From Phyllostachys edulis (taxonomy: Eukaryota > Streptophyta > Magnoliopsida > Poales > Poaceae): 64,000 nucleotides of DNA. Below, piece by piece: positions 45,031 to 56,545 of this stretch (its first letter is position 1; every line of letters starts with the position of its first letter). Below the pieces are notes generated by a model. The model did not search any database. It saw only the letters and a program-made list of their open reading frames with translations, and was not told the DNA's origin. A program made the translations under genes and the position numbers. The DNA is taken from the NCBI GenBank assembly GCA_036346405.1, contig CM070553.1, positions 69,839,686 to 69,903,685 of the forward strand. Direction: 5' to 3'.

Positions 45031-46640
45031 GTAGCATTAGAAGATAACTGGAAGCTTTTGCTCTTATTTAGATTAGATGTAGCTTTTTGGTTCTTTTGAA
45101 CTTTAGCCCTTAAACTAACTAAGGCTAATCATCTAAAGAATAAATATTAATTTGGTTAACTAAAAGCAGGCGTAACCAAGTTAAAAATTCATGAAGTTGC
45201 TATCTTTTTATTTATATGTGAATAGTATCTTAGCAATTAACAAGATAATGAAATAAGCTATTCTTTTGAATACTTGTTAAGATTTTAAAAGATCAATTGA
45301 TAAGAAAACATATAAGAGGATTAATTTTGACTGTATGATCATCGTAGATGTATACATAGAGTGCCTAGAGAGTGTTTGTGAGTACTAGGTGTCTGTTAAG
45401 GAAAACAATATCACCTAAACTCGAGATATTATCGGTTATTAAGTTTATCCCAGAAATTGAATTAACTTTAACAAATCCATAAGAAATTGAACTCTAAATT
45501 GAATTAAAATCCATACCTAAATACATGTGGAATCATAACTTCATTAATATATATAATTATCATGCATTTTTTTTGAGTATTTTGGATTTCTCGATTTTAT
45601 TGGTGTTTATTCGCTATCGTATTTTCTCTCTAGATTATAAATTGCGCGGAGTGAATATTTACGCCTACAAGAGTGAACAAGTGGACTTCTACCAAGGCAA
45701 GCTTCCTCTCTGCACCATATTGATCCCAATTTTGGAACTGTAGATTTATAAAATACAGTGATAACTGTTGCATGCTAATTCCTTAAAAATTATTTGTGAC
45801 ATGTGTAGTATCTAGTTACAACCCATAACTTGTGGTTTACCTTAAATTTGATCATACACTCAAATTAAGGTATTGTTTGTATTAAAATACTTAGGCTAGA
45901 AATTGTTTAGCCATGCAGTCTTTAGAACGGTAGTGCTTGGCAAGCTTATCTTGTCAAGTCTGGGAAACACAAATGAATTTTCAGTATTTGTTTCTTTGTT
46001 GATCTCTTTAAATCAGAAATGAGTTTAAACCCTTCTTGCTAATCTAATTTCAAATCTGGACAAGTGGATGCTAGTGGTGGTGCCGTAGTGCACGAGAATT
46101 GGGAAATGTGGTTGCCTTGTCTGGATTGATTAAGGACTGAACATCGGCTGGATGATTCAAGCCCCAACGTACTTCCACACGCAGTGTATGGGCGCTGTTT
46201 GGTTAAGTAAAGGGTTAATATTATTGAGTTGGATACAGGAGAGTAAGGACATGTGTATTGATTTCATATAGCATAGATGCTTAAGTCTTCGGGCCGTGTC
46301 GTATGCCATGTGGAGCTTATATCAATATCAGATGTTCTTAGAAAGGGTAAGGGCGTAGATGTGTTACATCGCATGTACGTTCCTTCAGGGCCCCGACTGC
46401 GGTGTAATATGTGTAGTGAGCACAGTTCGCATTTAATTGACTGGGTCGGCATTCCCGGTACAACATGTGAGCCTCGGTTGAATATATGCTATCAGTTGTT
46501 GTTTAAGCGGGATCAGTCTCACATGGGTCATCCAACTCAATAATGTTAATTTGTTGAAAAATACCAAATTTTAGTTTACCCGGCCGGCATACCAAAGGAA
46601 GTGTGCTGTTGTTCTAGATGGCTTACGGGCTAACTAAATC

Positions 46641-46717
46641 GTGTGGGTAAAGATGTACACCCCTGCAGGGTTTAAAACTATTCGAATAGCCGTGTCCCCG
46701 GTTACGGACAATGCTTG
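46641..46717 (+). promoter_or_regulatory. Conserved LTR block M1, C 5' LTR
   Basis: GTGTGGGTAAAGATGTACACC, CCTGCAGGG, CTATTCGAATAGCCGTGTCC, GGTTACGGACAATGCTT. Same order as families A and B. Confidence 0.75.
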
Positions 46718-47047
46718 AATTTGATTAGCGCTTTGTATAGATTTTACATTCCAATTTTATTTGGTGGATGGGATTTATTTCGGTTCAATGGTCACGTATG
46801 TAATGATGTGTTGGTAGTGTAACACCATTTCATTATTGATTATTCTTCAATTACTTGCTGTTTTAGTCCAAATTGATTTACTAAATTGCTTTGTGAAAAT
46901 TTAGCGATGGTAGGTTAAGTTGTATTGCTTTATGCAAAATTGAACCCTTATAACCTTCCTGTTGTTAACCTTATGCATATATCAATTCTAATCCATTGTA
47001 TAGGTTCTATCAAACACTTCATTTTAGTAGTTTGTGTAAGTCTTGTT

Positions 47048-47064
47048 GAGTACCTTCTGTACTC
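47048..47064 (+). promoter_or_regulatory. GAGTAC...GTACTC hairpin, C 5' LTR
   Basis: GAGTAC-CTTCT-GTACTC, about 330 bp after M1, followed by the acceptor-like CCACTTGTTGC (47077-47087). The 3' LTR copy continues CAGGTGAAGACA, but this copy reads GGTGAAGACA. Confidence 0.65.
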
Positions 47065-47516
47065 AGTGGAAATTGTCCACTTGTTGCGGTGAAGACATTC
47101 TAATTAATATTTCAAGTTGAGGCGATTGCGTTGGTTCTTGGCTTTAATCCCAGTCAAGTTGCCCTTGGGTTGTGGCGCTCCACTGGAAAGTTATTTTCTT
47201 ATTTCTTCTTCAGTTTCTTGTTTACTAAGTGTTTCCGCTGTAAAATTTTGCCAATATGTATATATGCTAGTTGTGTATGCATATTTTTATCGTGCATGCT
47301 TGTGATATAATGTTGTAAGGATATATGTATGTTAGCAGCTGATTCTGGGAGCTAACATGAGGCATATATCCGGGAACCTGAATGTTGGATTTGTAACTTA
47401 TTAAGGATTATGCTTCTAGTATGATTTTTAATTAAGGACCAATTGTTCTTGATTAAGACTTATGCTTTAAGTATGATTCTTAATTCGGCATAAATTCCAA
47501 TATTCCGGTCCTTCTG

Positions 47517-49404
47517 ACGTTAGTATCGAGTGTGTTGATCAGAGGTTAAAACCGTAGTAATGGACGATGTTAGGAATTTGGTTTGCAAAAGTATTTTCAA
47601 AACTAGCAAATATTTGGCAAAAATACAAGTAATATGATTCTTTTCTTTCTTACCCATCCTAGCATCTAATTCTTATCTCACAATTCATTTGATTTGTGCA
47701 AAGTAAATTTTCTCTGTTGCTCATCTTTTTTCTCTAACAGTAGACACGCTAAGTAGTCCACTGGTGTGGATAATGGGGATAGGACGAGAAGATGTTGCTT
47801 TCTCACAAGATTAGGATTAATTTAGGGATTATTCTTAGATTATATACACCCTAATTATATTGTAGACGCTGGATTTTGTAATGTGATCATTTAGGTTTCT
47901 TTTGTTTCCAGTAGTTGCACATCGCCTACGGGCAGCATGTATAGCAACTATGTCGGAAAACTAATTATGGTTCGAGTTGTATCTTGTACTGGTCTTTGAA
48001 CCTTAGTACACCCATTTGGATTTTGAGTTGCAAAGTTTCTCATTTGGATCTTGAATCGCAAAGTTTTGAGATTGTGCATTCATTATAGGAAATTATTGCC
48101 TCAGTGTTGCCCGTCTACTCATCTTATGCTCATTCTCTCCTCATTCTATCTCTTATGCACCAAAATGTTTAAGGGAGGTAGAAGCTACCCAAATCATGTA
48201 TTAGGCATCATGATCCCTACCCTTTGATCATGCATATAGTTTTAAGTTAACTTAAGAATATCTGGTTACTTAGGTTGTTAGCAAGTATCATCACTAAAAA
48301 CAATTCATATAAATCAAGATGCATGGATAGCATTTCTTCATCATGATTAGTCTATAGGAGTATAAATTGAACTTTCCTTAAATTGTTCCATTTTAAAATT
48401 GTTAACTAAATTAGAATTGGACGACTTATCATGCTCATATAGATTCTTTGCTTGAATTTCAAAATTTGAAGGTCAAGAATGTGTAACTTGATATGCTAGA
48501 TAATTGTAAAATTAAAGAATGCTTGCCTTTTAAAACTGTTAAGTACAGAACATGTCATAACATGAACCTAGGGTAGCCTATTTGTAGTGTTGATCAACTA
48601 AAAGCAATTAAACCAGATTAGGTTACACCTGTAGTTCTATACTTTTCAAAGAGAGACCCATTTCTTGATATTGTATAATTGTTGACCTAAAATGATGAAA
48701 TTGTGCTCCAGTAATGTTAGATGATCTTAAAAATCTTCATAATATTGACCTAATCCTCTAATAGTGTGTGTTTCACAACTGTAATTTTTCAAGAATTATT
48801 TGAACTTGTTATGTCCAGAATTTAATTCAAATGTTTTGCAAGACTATTCGAACCAAGTTTAAGTCTGAAGCAAATGGAAAGGTTTTAAATGTTAAGGACC
48901 AGATCATGATAGTGTGAATTTATATTGTTTATTAAATTTCATGCTCATTTAGCACAATAAAATTTATTGATTGCATTTTGATAGACTCCTGTAAGCATGC
49001 ATGTAGTTCTTTGCACTCTCACTAATCTGACCTAAATTGACATAACTATGAATTCATTTATACATTCTTTCATGCATTTCCCCAGTAATGCCCGACTTGG
49101 AAAAGAATGCACTAGCAAAGCAGACAATTAGAACTAGTAGAGCAAGGGTTAAATGAGACTACCAACAACCTTGCTTTGTCTTCTCTAGCCTCTATGCAAC
49201 TTTCCGATATTAATATTAGATTACTATTTAACCAACCAACCTAAACCTTACAAATAACCTCACATGCTTCGGATTGAGTTCTGGTTGTGATAAAATCCGA
49301 AGTGTGGCCTGATGACCAACCCTAGCTAGATTGCCCTAGCATTTCATCCCAATTCCCGAACCATAGGAATCTCGGGGACGAGATTCTATTAAGGGGGGTA
49401 GGTT
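47517..49404 (+). other. Non-coding interior of element C with degenerate PBS
   Basis: Directly after the LTR, TTAGTATCGAG (~47521) resembles the tRNA-Met PBS TGGTATCAGAG with a CAG-to-CG change and one substitution. The remaining 1.9 kb has no recognisable gag, protease, RT or integrase motif on either strand. A short ATG frame (MPDLEKNALAKQ) at ~49090 could be a gag start relic, but nothing follows it. Confidence 0.7.
49367..49404 (+). promoter_or_regulatory. Pre-PPT hairpin and polypurine tract of C
   Basis: GAATCTCGGGGACGAGATTC (49367-49386), a near-perfect stem-loop, then AAGGGGGGTAGG (49391-49402) before the LTR at 49405. Retained although the element encodes nothing, which argues for a needed cis role. 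Confidence 0.82.
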
Positions 49405-50179
49405 TGTAACAGCCCCAATTTTAATAAACAGTAATTATATGCATTTTTATATTATAATTGTTATTTCTGGAGCATGTGCATAAATTATGCATTAGAAAAT
49501 TTTAAAATCAAATGTAAATCTTAAAAATCAAATGTAAATCTCTAAATTCAAACTAAAGCCACAAAAGAAATTTCAAATAAATGTTCATAAGATCTCTGGA
49601 AAATAATTTATTTAAAAACTAGAATAATTATCATGAATTAATATAATTTTTCCCAAATTTTTGGGACTAAATTCAAACTATAGAAAATTCAAACACACAT
49701 CTATAACATACACTAAATTTGAATTTATATTATACAAAATATTATATGAACAGTAAGGTTTAATAATTTTTATAAACACTAGACTATCCCAGGAACCCAC
49801 CTAAATTAGTTCAGAATGTTACAAATTTTATTTCTATTTTTAAACCCTCGGTCAAAGTAAGGATTGGAAATTAGAATCTCAGTCGAATTTAGACCCAAAC
49901 TAGTTGGTACTGTGCATAGGACTCGAGTCCGACCCAGCCTATTGACTCGGTGGAGTCCACTAAGCGTACCGACCGCACCCAACGCGTAGAGACCGTTAGA
50001 TTGAAGATCAACGGCCCAAATCCCACGTCCGCTCGGATGGTCCGAACATCTCTCGCAATCTGGACCATCCATCCATGATCGTGCGGTTCGCATTTAACCA
50101 CACCAAGCCAGTCACTGTTTAACCCAAGCTCAATCGACCGCGCCACTCTTTTATTTCGCTGACTCGCGGGCCCCACTCC

Positions 50180-51069
50180 ACCAACGGGTTGTCTTCTTCC
50201 TCAGCACGGCGCCGACGCCACGCCCTCCTTCGCCGCTGCTGCACCGGGGACACGCGCCCACACCTCTGTCGAAGCAAGCTTGTAGATGTGCCACGCCACC
50301 CCCATCTCGTAGCTTCTTGGCTTTCATCCATAGGAGCAGCCCTCACCTGTTCCTCTCTTTTCTCAATTCGGTGAACACCCCCAGGCAGCCTTCCTTTCCA
50401 TTCTTCCCCCAAATTCCCCTTCTTCCCCAAAAACCTCATTCTCCCCTTCTCCTATTCGATGGCGCCACCACCATGCCGCCCCTCCCCGCCACCAACCGCG
50501 GCTCCCTTGCTCCATGGCGCCGGCTCCCTTGGTCGCCGCCTCCTCCATGGCGCCGCCGCCTTACCCCCCTGGTCACCGTCGACTGCCTCCCTCTGCGCCT
50601 CCGTGGGCCTCCGCCGCCGACCCATCTACCCCGGCCTCCACTCCCACATCGCCGCCGTCGTTGCCTCCGACCCGCCGCTCCTCCGCGCCTGGATGGACAA
50701 CATCGCCCACCGCCTGGCTCCTCCCCGTCCAACCTGCCGCTTTTTCTTCTCTCCGCTGGCCCGCACTGCAGCCTGCCTCGCCACGGCTCCGAGTCCTTGT
50801 GTCTTGGCCGTGCGCCACCTCCTCGATGCCGCCGCCCCCTCGCTCACACCCCATCCCTCCTTCATCTATCCGCTGCACCTGCCAGCCACGCTGTCGCTCG
50901 GTGGCGCCCGGCCAAGACGCCCCAAGCGCCACCCAGCTCCTTCTTTAGCCTCCACCCCCTCCGCGCGTGTCGCCGGGTCGCCAAACCGCCAAGGCCCTCG
51001 GCTCCTGAGTCCCACCACCTCCTCCACGCCGTTGGTCCGCCGCTCTGCCCCAGATCCACTCGGCTCCTG
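50180..51069 (+). other. GC-rich block upstream of the captured gene (3' LTR copy)
   Basis: Second copy of the block at 42150-43100. Open frames here (for example 50317-51234 and 50459-51151) do not keep the same frame as in the 5' copy because of small indels, which argues against a conserved protein or reflects read errors. Confidence 0.5.
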
Positions 51070-52549
51070 TCCACTCCAGAGCTTCCCCGCCGAGGTCATC
51101 GCCTTCCGCTACTGGATTTGTTCGTGCTTCACAGAGTTTCAATGCCCTTAGCTATGACGACAAAATCTTGGATGGTTTCTATAACATTTGTGTCATTGGG
51201 GACCAGCCCATATTGGCAATCATACCCTCCCTGATGGAACTGTAAGAACAACCTTTTTCACATGGAGCCAAAACAGAAGCTGTCTTGGTCAACAGAGCAC
51301 AAGACTCCGAGCTTGTAGAATTTGAGCAGAAGGCATTCATCATGGCTGTGGAGTTTCGCTCGAAAACCTCAGAGGTTGTTGTCCGCATTTTGGTTAAGAG
51401 ACTAGCTATCTTAGTTGCGAACTTCATGGGTGGACCAGTGTTTGATCCAGAAAGCATGCTATTGAAGTACCAGAATATGAGCAGCTCACTGAGAGCTAGT
51501 ATAAGAAGTGCAGTTATGCCTCTTGGCCGACTAACAATTGGTCTGGCTCGTCACCGTGCGCTGCTCTTTAAGGTTTTGGTCGACAACCTTGTTGTTCGAT
51601 GTCGACTAATTAAAGGAAGGCAGTACACTGGATCAGATGATGGAGCCTTGAACATTGTGAAATTTAATGATGGAAGGGAGTACATTGTCGATCTCATGTC
51701 AGATGCTGGTACTCTTATTTCTTCAGATGGCGCAGACTTGGGTAGAGAATTTGAAGAAAGTTTATTTGCAAATAATCGCCAAGTTAATAAAGATGACAGT
51801 AACACTCAGTTGGGGTCTTCTTTTAGTGAACCTTCAAGTTCTGTGTATGGTTCTTTTGAGAACGAGTCACTTGAAAAAGGATCCACACCTAGCAACACTG
51901 GGCATTCTGATCCTTATGGCGCAACTCTTGGCGGATCGGCAACCAAGGATCTGTGCAATCAAGTTCATTCGGGGAACTACCAGTTAGCACATGTGCAAGT
52001 GAAAATTTGCCTATTATTCATGAATATAGAAATACAGACCAGATCACTGTGAAGAACAAAGAAAAGTCAATTGCAACAAATAATTCGTCATCAAGTTCAC
52101 CTTTGTCTTCTGAGGTGGGCAGTGCTCCAGCTGTACGGAGGATGAAAGTGAAAGATGTCTCGAGTATATGATTAGTGCTGCAAAAGAGAACCCCCAATTA
52201 GCTGAGAAGATCCATGCCGAATTGCTTGAAAATGGAGTTGTGCCACCACCTGACTTGTTTTCAGAAGAATCTAGGGAACAACCAAAAGACCTTATTGTGT
52301 ACAACACATCTCTGTTTCAAACGAAAGACGAAATGATAAAGAGGATGAATGAGCTTGAATCCACAGCACATGCTGATCATGGTCATGGTTGTTCATTGCT
52401 ACATCATCCTGGACATGAACTCCAAACAAAGGTTGTTCCTTATCGGATGCCTCTGGATCTTAAGTCTATCCAAGGATTGGGTATTTACCATCCCTCGGAT
52501 TTCCGGGATAGCACCAATCCCTCTTTACCTATGTATGAACCATCTGCAC
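51070..52549 (+). pseudogene. Captured EDR1/SIS8-type Raf-like MAPKKK N-terminal fragment (3' LTR copy, best preserved)
   Basis: FPAEVIAFRYW (to 51115), a 19-bp pyrimidine-rich segment ending CAG (51116-51134), then one frame from 51135 to 52052 broken only by TAA at 51243. It contains NALSYDDKILDGFYNICVIG, EAVLVNRAQDSELVEFEQKA, FMGGPVFDPESMLLKYQN, LTIGLARHRALLFKVL (from 51531), YTGSDDGALNIVKFNDGRE and YIVDLMSDAGTLIS, all typical of the EDR1 domain of plant Raf-like MAPKKKs, closest by eye to the SIS8 branch. Later frames give RRMKVKDVS, AAKENPQLAEKIHAELLENG (from 52177), PPPDLFSEESREQPKDL and VVPYRMPLDLKS up to MYEPSA (~52549). The kinase domain is absent. Family knowledge: these proteins act in stress, sugar and ethylene-related signalling. 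Here it is passenger sequence in an LTR. Confidence 0.9.
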
Positions 52550-54656
52550 TTTTACTTGTGCACATTTAGAGCAGCAAATCCTTCTTCTGAAATCTGCCCT
52601 GTTTTCGGTTTTTGCTAAAAACCTGATACTGTAGCTAACTGAAACTCCATTCCAGTTTTTGCTGCTATTGCTGGGCAGGCCGACAGTCTATATCATGAGT
52701 TAGCCCTCCATTTCTTCTAGTAAAGTCTATAAGTAATAAGTTAGACTTTGAACTTCATTAACTTGTGATTTGTAGAAATCAGCAAACCTTTCTCTTAATC
52801 TGTCTCACTTTCAGTTTCAACACCTGAAACTGTAGCAAAACTGAACCAACCTCTCATTTCTCCAAAAACTGGTTAGTAAGTTTGTAAGTATTAAACTCAA
52901 CTTTTAGCTATACTAATTTAGCTTTAAATTAAACCCAAAAATAATACTTTACTCACAATATTTGAAGCAGCCCACTCTTCTTTTTGCCCTGTTTTCAGTT
53001 TGCTCTAAATCTGAAATTGTAATTCTAGATTGGACTTTAAATTGTGACAGCTAGTAGCATTAGAAGATAACTGGAAGCTTTTGCTCTTATTTAGATTAGA
53101 TGTAGCTTTTTGGTTCTTTTGAACTTTAGCCCTTAAACTAACTAAGGCTAATCATCTAAAGAATAAATATTAATTTGGTTAACTAAAACGGGCGTAACCA
53201 AGTTAAAAATTCATGAAGTTGCTATCTTTTTATTTATATGTGAATAGTATCTTAGCAATTAACAAGATAATGAAATAAGCTATTCTTTTGAATACTTGTT
53301 AAGATTTTAAAAGATCAATTGATAAGAAAACATATAAGAGGATTAATTTTGACTGTATGATCATCGTAGATGTATACATAGAGTGCCTAGAGAGTGTTTG
53401 TGAGTACTAGGTGTCCTGTTAAGGAAAACAATATCACCTAAACTCCAGATATTATCAGTTATTAAGTTTATCCCAGAAATTGAATTAACTTTAACAAATC
53501 CATAAGAAATTGAACTCTAAATTGAATTAAAATCCATACCTAAATACATGTGGAATCATAACTTCATTAATATATATAATTATCATGCATTTTTTTTGAG
53601 TATTTTGGATTTCTCGATTTTATTGGTGTTTATTCGCTATCGTATTTTCTCTCTAGATTATAAATTGCGCGGAGTGAATATTTACGCCTACAAGAGTGAA
53701 CAAGTGGACTTCTACCAAGGCAAGCTTCCTCTCTGCACCATATTGATCCCAATTTTGGGCTGAGATTTATAAAATACAAGTGATAAGCATTGCATGCTAA
53801 TTCCTTAAAAATTATTTGTGACATGTGTAGTATCTAGTTACAACCCATAACTTGTGGTTTACCTTAAATTTGATCATACACTCAAATTAAGGTATTGTTT
53901 GTATTAAAATACTTAGGCTAGAAATTGGTTAGCCATGCAGTCTTTAGAACGGTAGTGCTTGGCAAGCTTATCTTGTCAAGTCTGGGAAACACAAATGAAT
54001 TTTCAGTATTTGTTTCTTTGTTGATCTCTTTAAATCAGAAATGAGTTTAAACCCTTCTTGCTAATCTAATTTCAAATCTGGACAAGTGGATGCTAGTGGT
54101 GGTGCCGTAGTGCACGAGAATTGGGAAATGTGGTTGCCTTGTCTGGATTGATTAAGGACTGAACATCGGCTGGATGATTCAAGCCCCAACGTACTTCCAC
54201 ACGCAAAGGTATGGGCGCTTGTTTGGTTAAGTAAAGGGTTAATATTATTGAGTTGGATACAGAGAGTAAGGACATGTGTATTGATTTCATATAGCATAGA
54301 TGCTTAAGTCTTGGCCGTGTCGTATGCCATGTGGAGCTTATATCAATATCGGATGTTCTTAGAAAGGGTAAGGCGTAGATGTGTTACATCGCATGTACGT
54401 TCCTTGAGGGCCCGATCATGGTGTAATATGTGTAGTGAGCACGATTCAGCATTTAATTGATCGGTCGGCATTCCGGTACAACATGTGAGCCTCGGTTGAA
54501 TATATGCTATCGATTGTTGTTTAAGCGGGATCGGTCTCACATGGGTCATCCAACTCAATAATGTTAATTTGTTGAAAAATACCAAATTTTAGTTTACGGC
54601 CGGCATACCAAAGGAAGTGTCTTTGTTGTTCTAGATGGCTTACTGCTAACTAAATC

Positions 54657-54730
54657 GTGTGGGTAAAGATGTACACCCTGCGCAGGTTTAAAACTATTCA
54701 ATAGCCGTGTCCCGATTCACGGACAATGCT
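54657..54730 (+). promoter_or_regulatory. Conserved LTR block M1, C 3' LTR
   Basis: GTGTGGGTAAAGATGTACACC, CTATTCAATAGCC (G lost from the palindrome), GGACAATGCTTG. Confidence 0.72.
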
Positions 54731-55062
54731 TGAATTTGATTAGCGCTTTGTATAGATTTTACATTCCAATTTTATTTGGTGGATGGGATTTATTTCGGTT
54801 CAATGGTCACGTATGTAATGATGTGTTGGTAGTGTAACACCATTTCATTATTGATTATTCTTCAATTACTTGCTGTTTTAGTCCAAATTGATTTACTAAA
54901 TTGCTTTGTGAAAATTTAGCGATGGTAGGTTAAGTTGTATTGCTTTATGCAAAATTGAACCCTTATAACCTTCCTGTTGTTAACCTTATGCATATATCAA
55001 TTCTAATCCATTGTATAGGTTCTATCAAACACTTCATTTTAGTAGTTTGTGTAAGTCTTGTT

Positions 55063-55079
55063 GAGTACCTTCTGTACTC
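55063..55079 (+). promoter_or_regulatory. GAGTAC...GTACTC hairpin, C 3' LTR
   Basis: GAGTAC-CTTCT-GTACTC, followed by CACTTGTTGCAG and GTGAAGACA, an acceptor-like CAG. Confidence 0.65.
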
Positions 55080-56483
55080 AGTGGAAATTGTCCACTTGTT
55101 GCAGGTGAAGACATTCTAATTAATATTTCAAGTTGAGACGATTGCGTTGGTTCTTCGGCTTTAATCCCAGTCAAGTTGCCCTTGGGTTGTGGCGCTCCAC
55201 TGGAAAGTTATTTTCTTATTTCTTCTTCTGTTTCTTGTTTACTAAGTGTTTCCGCTGTAAAATTTTGCCAATATGTATATATGCTAGTTGTGTATGCATA
55301 TTTTTATCGTGCATGCTTGTGATATAATGTTGTAAGGATATATGTATGTTAGCAGCTGATTCTGGGAGCTAACATGAGGCATATATCCGGGAACCTGAAT
55401 GTTGGATTTGTAACTTATTAAGGATTATGCTTCTAGTATGATTTTTAATTAAGGAACAATTGTTCTTGATTAAGACTTATGCTTTAAGTATGATTCTTAA
55501 TTCGGCATAAATTCCAATATTCCGGGTCCTTACACACGGCCCTGACCTCCCCTCACTGTTAAGCTAAGCAAACATCCCACCTACATGAGGTCACAGCCGT
55601 TGGATCAAAGATCCACGGTCATGACCTCCCCTGTGTGTCAAACCTCAAAGTCTACATCCCACCTTGATGAGGTCACAGCCATTGGATCAAAAATCCATGG
55701 TCACGACCTCCTCCTCTCAATCTAACTAACAGACCTCCCTTTTAGCGCTGTTGAGGTCGTAGCCGTTGGATTCAGATCCAAAGGCCACGACCTCCTCTGA
55801 AAAACATCACGGCAAGGTCCTCCCGCCTTGGTGAGGTCGTAGCCCTTAGATCTAAATCTAAAGGCCATGACCTCCCTTGTGCGTTGCGCAAGCTCAGGAC
55901 CTCCACCTCTTTTGATCGTAGCCCTTAGATCTAAATCTAAAGGTCCTGACCTCCCTTGCCTGTTGCGCATCATATCAGACCTCCCCGGTCATTGTGTGCC
56001 CTTGGATTTAAATCCAAAGGCCATGACCTCCCCTCATGTCTTTTTGATCGCGTGCGGTTAAGTCCTCACTGGAGGTCCGCATCGTTGGATGGAGATCCAA
56101 CGCTTTGGACCTCCTGTCCCTTTTCCTCACGTGCGTTTTCGCGATTAAGGAAATCGGAGGGCCACGACCTCCCCACCCTTGATCGTGTGGCTGGGACCTC
56201 CTCCCAGCCACTTAAAACATAACGGTTCAAAAATTGGATCCGATGGTTAGGACCTCTCCCAGGTCTTATCCAACGGTCACCAAGACCTCCCCTGTTCTTC
56301 TCCTTCCTCTGGCGCGCATGCGAGCTCTGAGCAGTGCATTAATGCGTGTCTGACCTTGGGGTACATTATAACAGACTCTTTGTCGACCGCATTTAATGCG
56401 TGTCGACTTTCCGCCTCATTGGTCAGCTCAGCACTGTCACCTTGTCAACCTTTATGTCTTGTCCACCCCATGGACCAACCCGT

Positions 56484-56545
56484 GGGCTAAGCTCACCATG
56501 GAGCTTAGCCCCAGCTCATAACCTTCACCGCAGTCTATAAGTCAC
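56484..56545 (+). promoter_or_regulatory. Inverted repeat and TATA-like core promoter, A2 5' LTR
   Basis: GGGCTAAGCTC (56484-56494) and GAGCTTAGCCC (56501-56511) form a perfect 11-bp inverted repeat. AGTCTATAAGTC follows at 56533-56544. Confidence 0.6.

Larger units (their letters stand above)
41409..47516 (+). mobile_element. 5' LTR of element C (~6.1 kb)
   Basis: Starts TGTAACAGCCCC and ends near TCCGGTCCTTCTGA; the last bases are altered relative to CCTTACA in the 3' LTR. Layout: AT-rich start, GC-rich block 42150-43100, MAPKKK-derived block 43100-44545, AT-rich tail with M1 (46641) and hairpin (47048). Nearly all differences from the 3' LTR lie at CAG/CTG/CCG words. Confidence 0.9.
41409..55534 (+). 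mobile_element. Non-autonomous LTR retrotransposon C (14.1 kb) carrying a captured MAPKKK fragment
   Basis: Two ~6.1-kb LTRs (41409-47516 and 49405-55534) flank a 1.9-kb interior with no gag or pol. It is inserted into a palindromic unit of the A2 LTR. Flanks CACGA (left) and CACGG (right) suggest a CACG(G) target duplication with one changed base. Non-coding interior, large size and intact cis signals fit the LARD-like class of non-autonomous elements. Each LTR contains an EDR1/SIS8-type MAPKKK fragment, so LTR duplication has doubled the captured sequence. Confidence 0.9.
49405..55534 (+). mobile_element. 3' LTR of element C (6.13 kb)
   Basis: Starts TGTAACAGCCCC and ends GGTCCTTACA. Same layout as the 5' LTR: GC-rich block 50180-51070, MAPKKK fragment 51070-52549, diverged repeats 52593-53040, M1 54657-54730, hairpin 55063-55079. 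Apart from CHG-context differences it is almost identical to the 5' LTR, indicating a young insertion. Confidence 0.92.

Noticed and set aside
45525..45743. 72-codon frame repeated at 53548-53763 as a duplicated gene
   Set aside because: The duplication is explained by the two LTRs of element C. The AT-rich, hydrophobic translation has no recognisable family.
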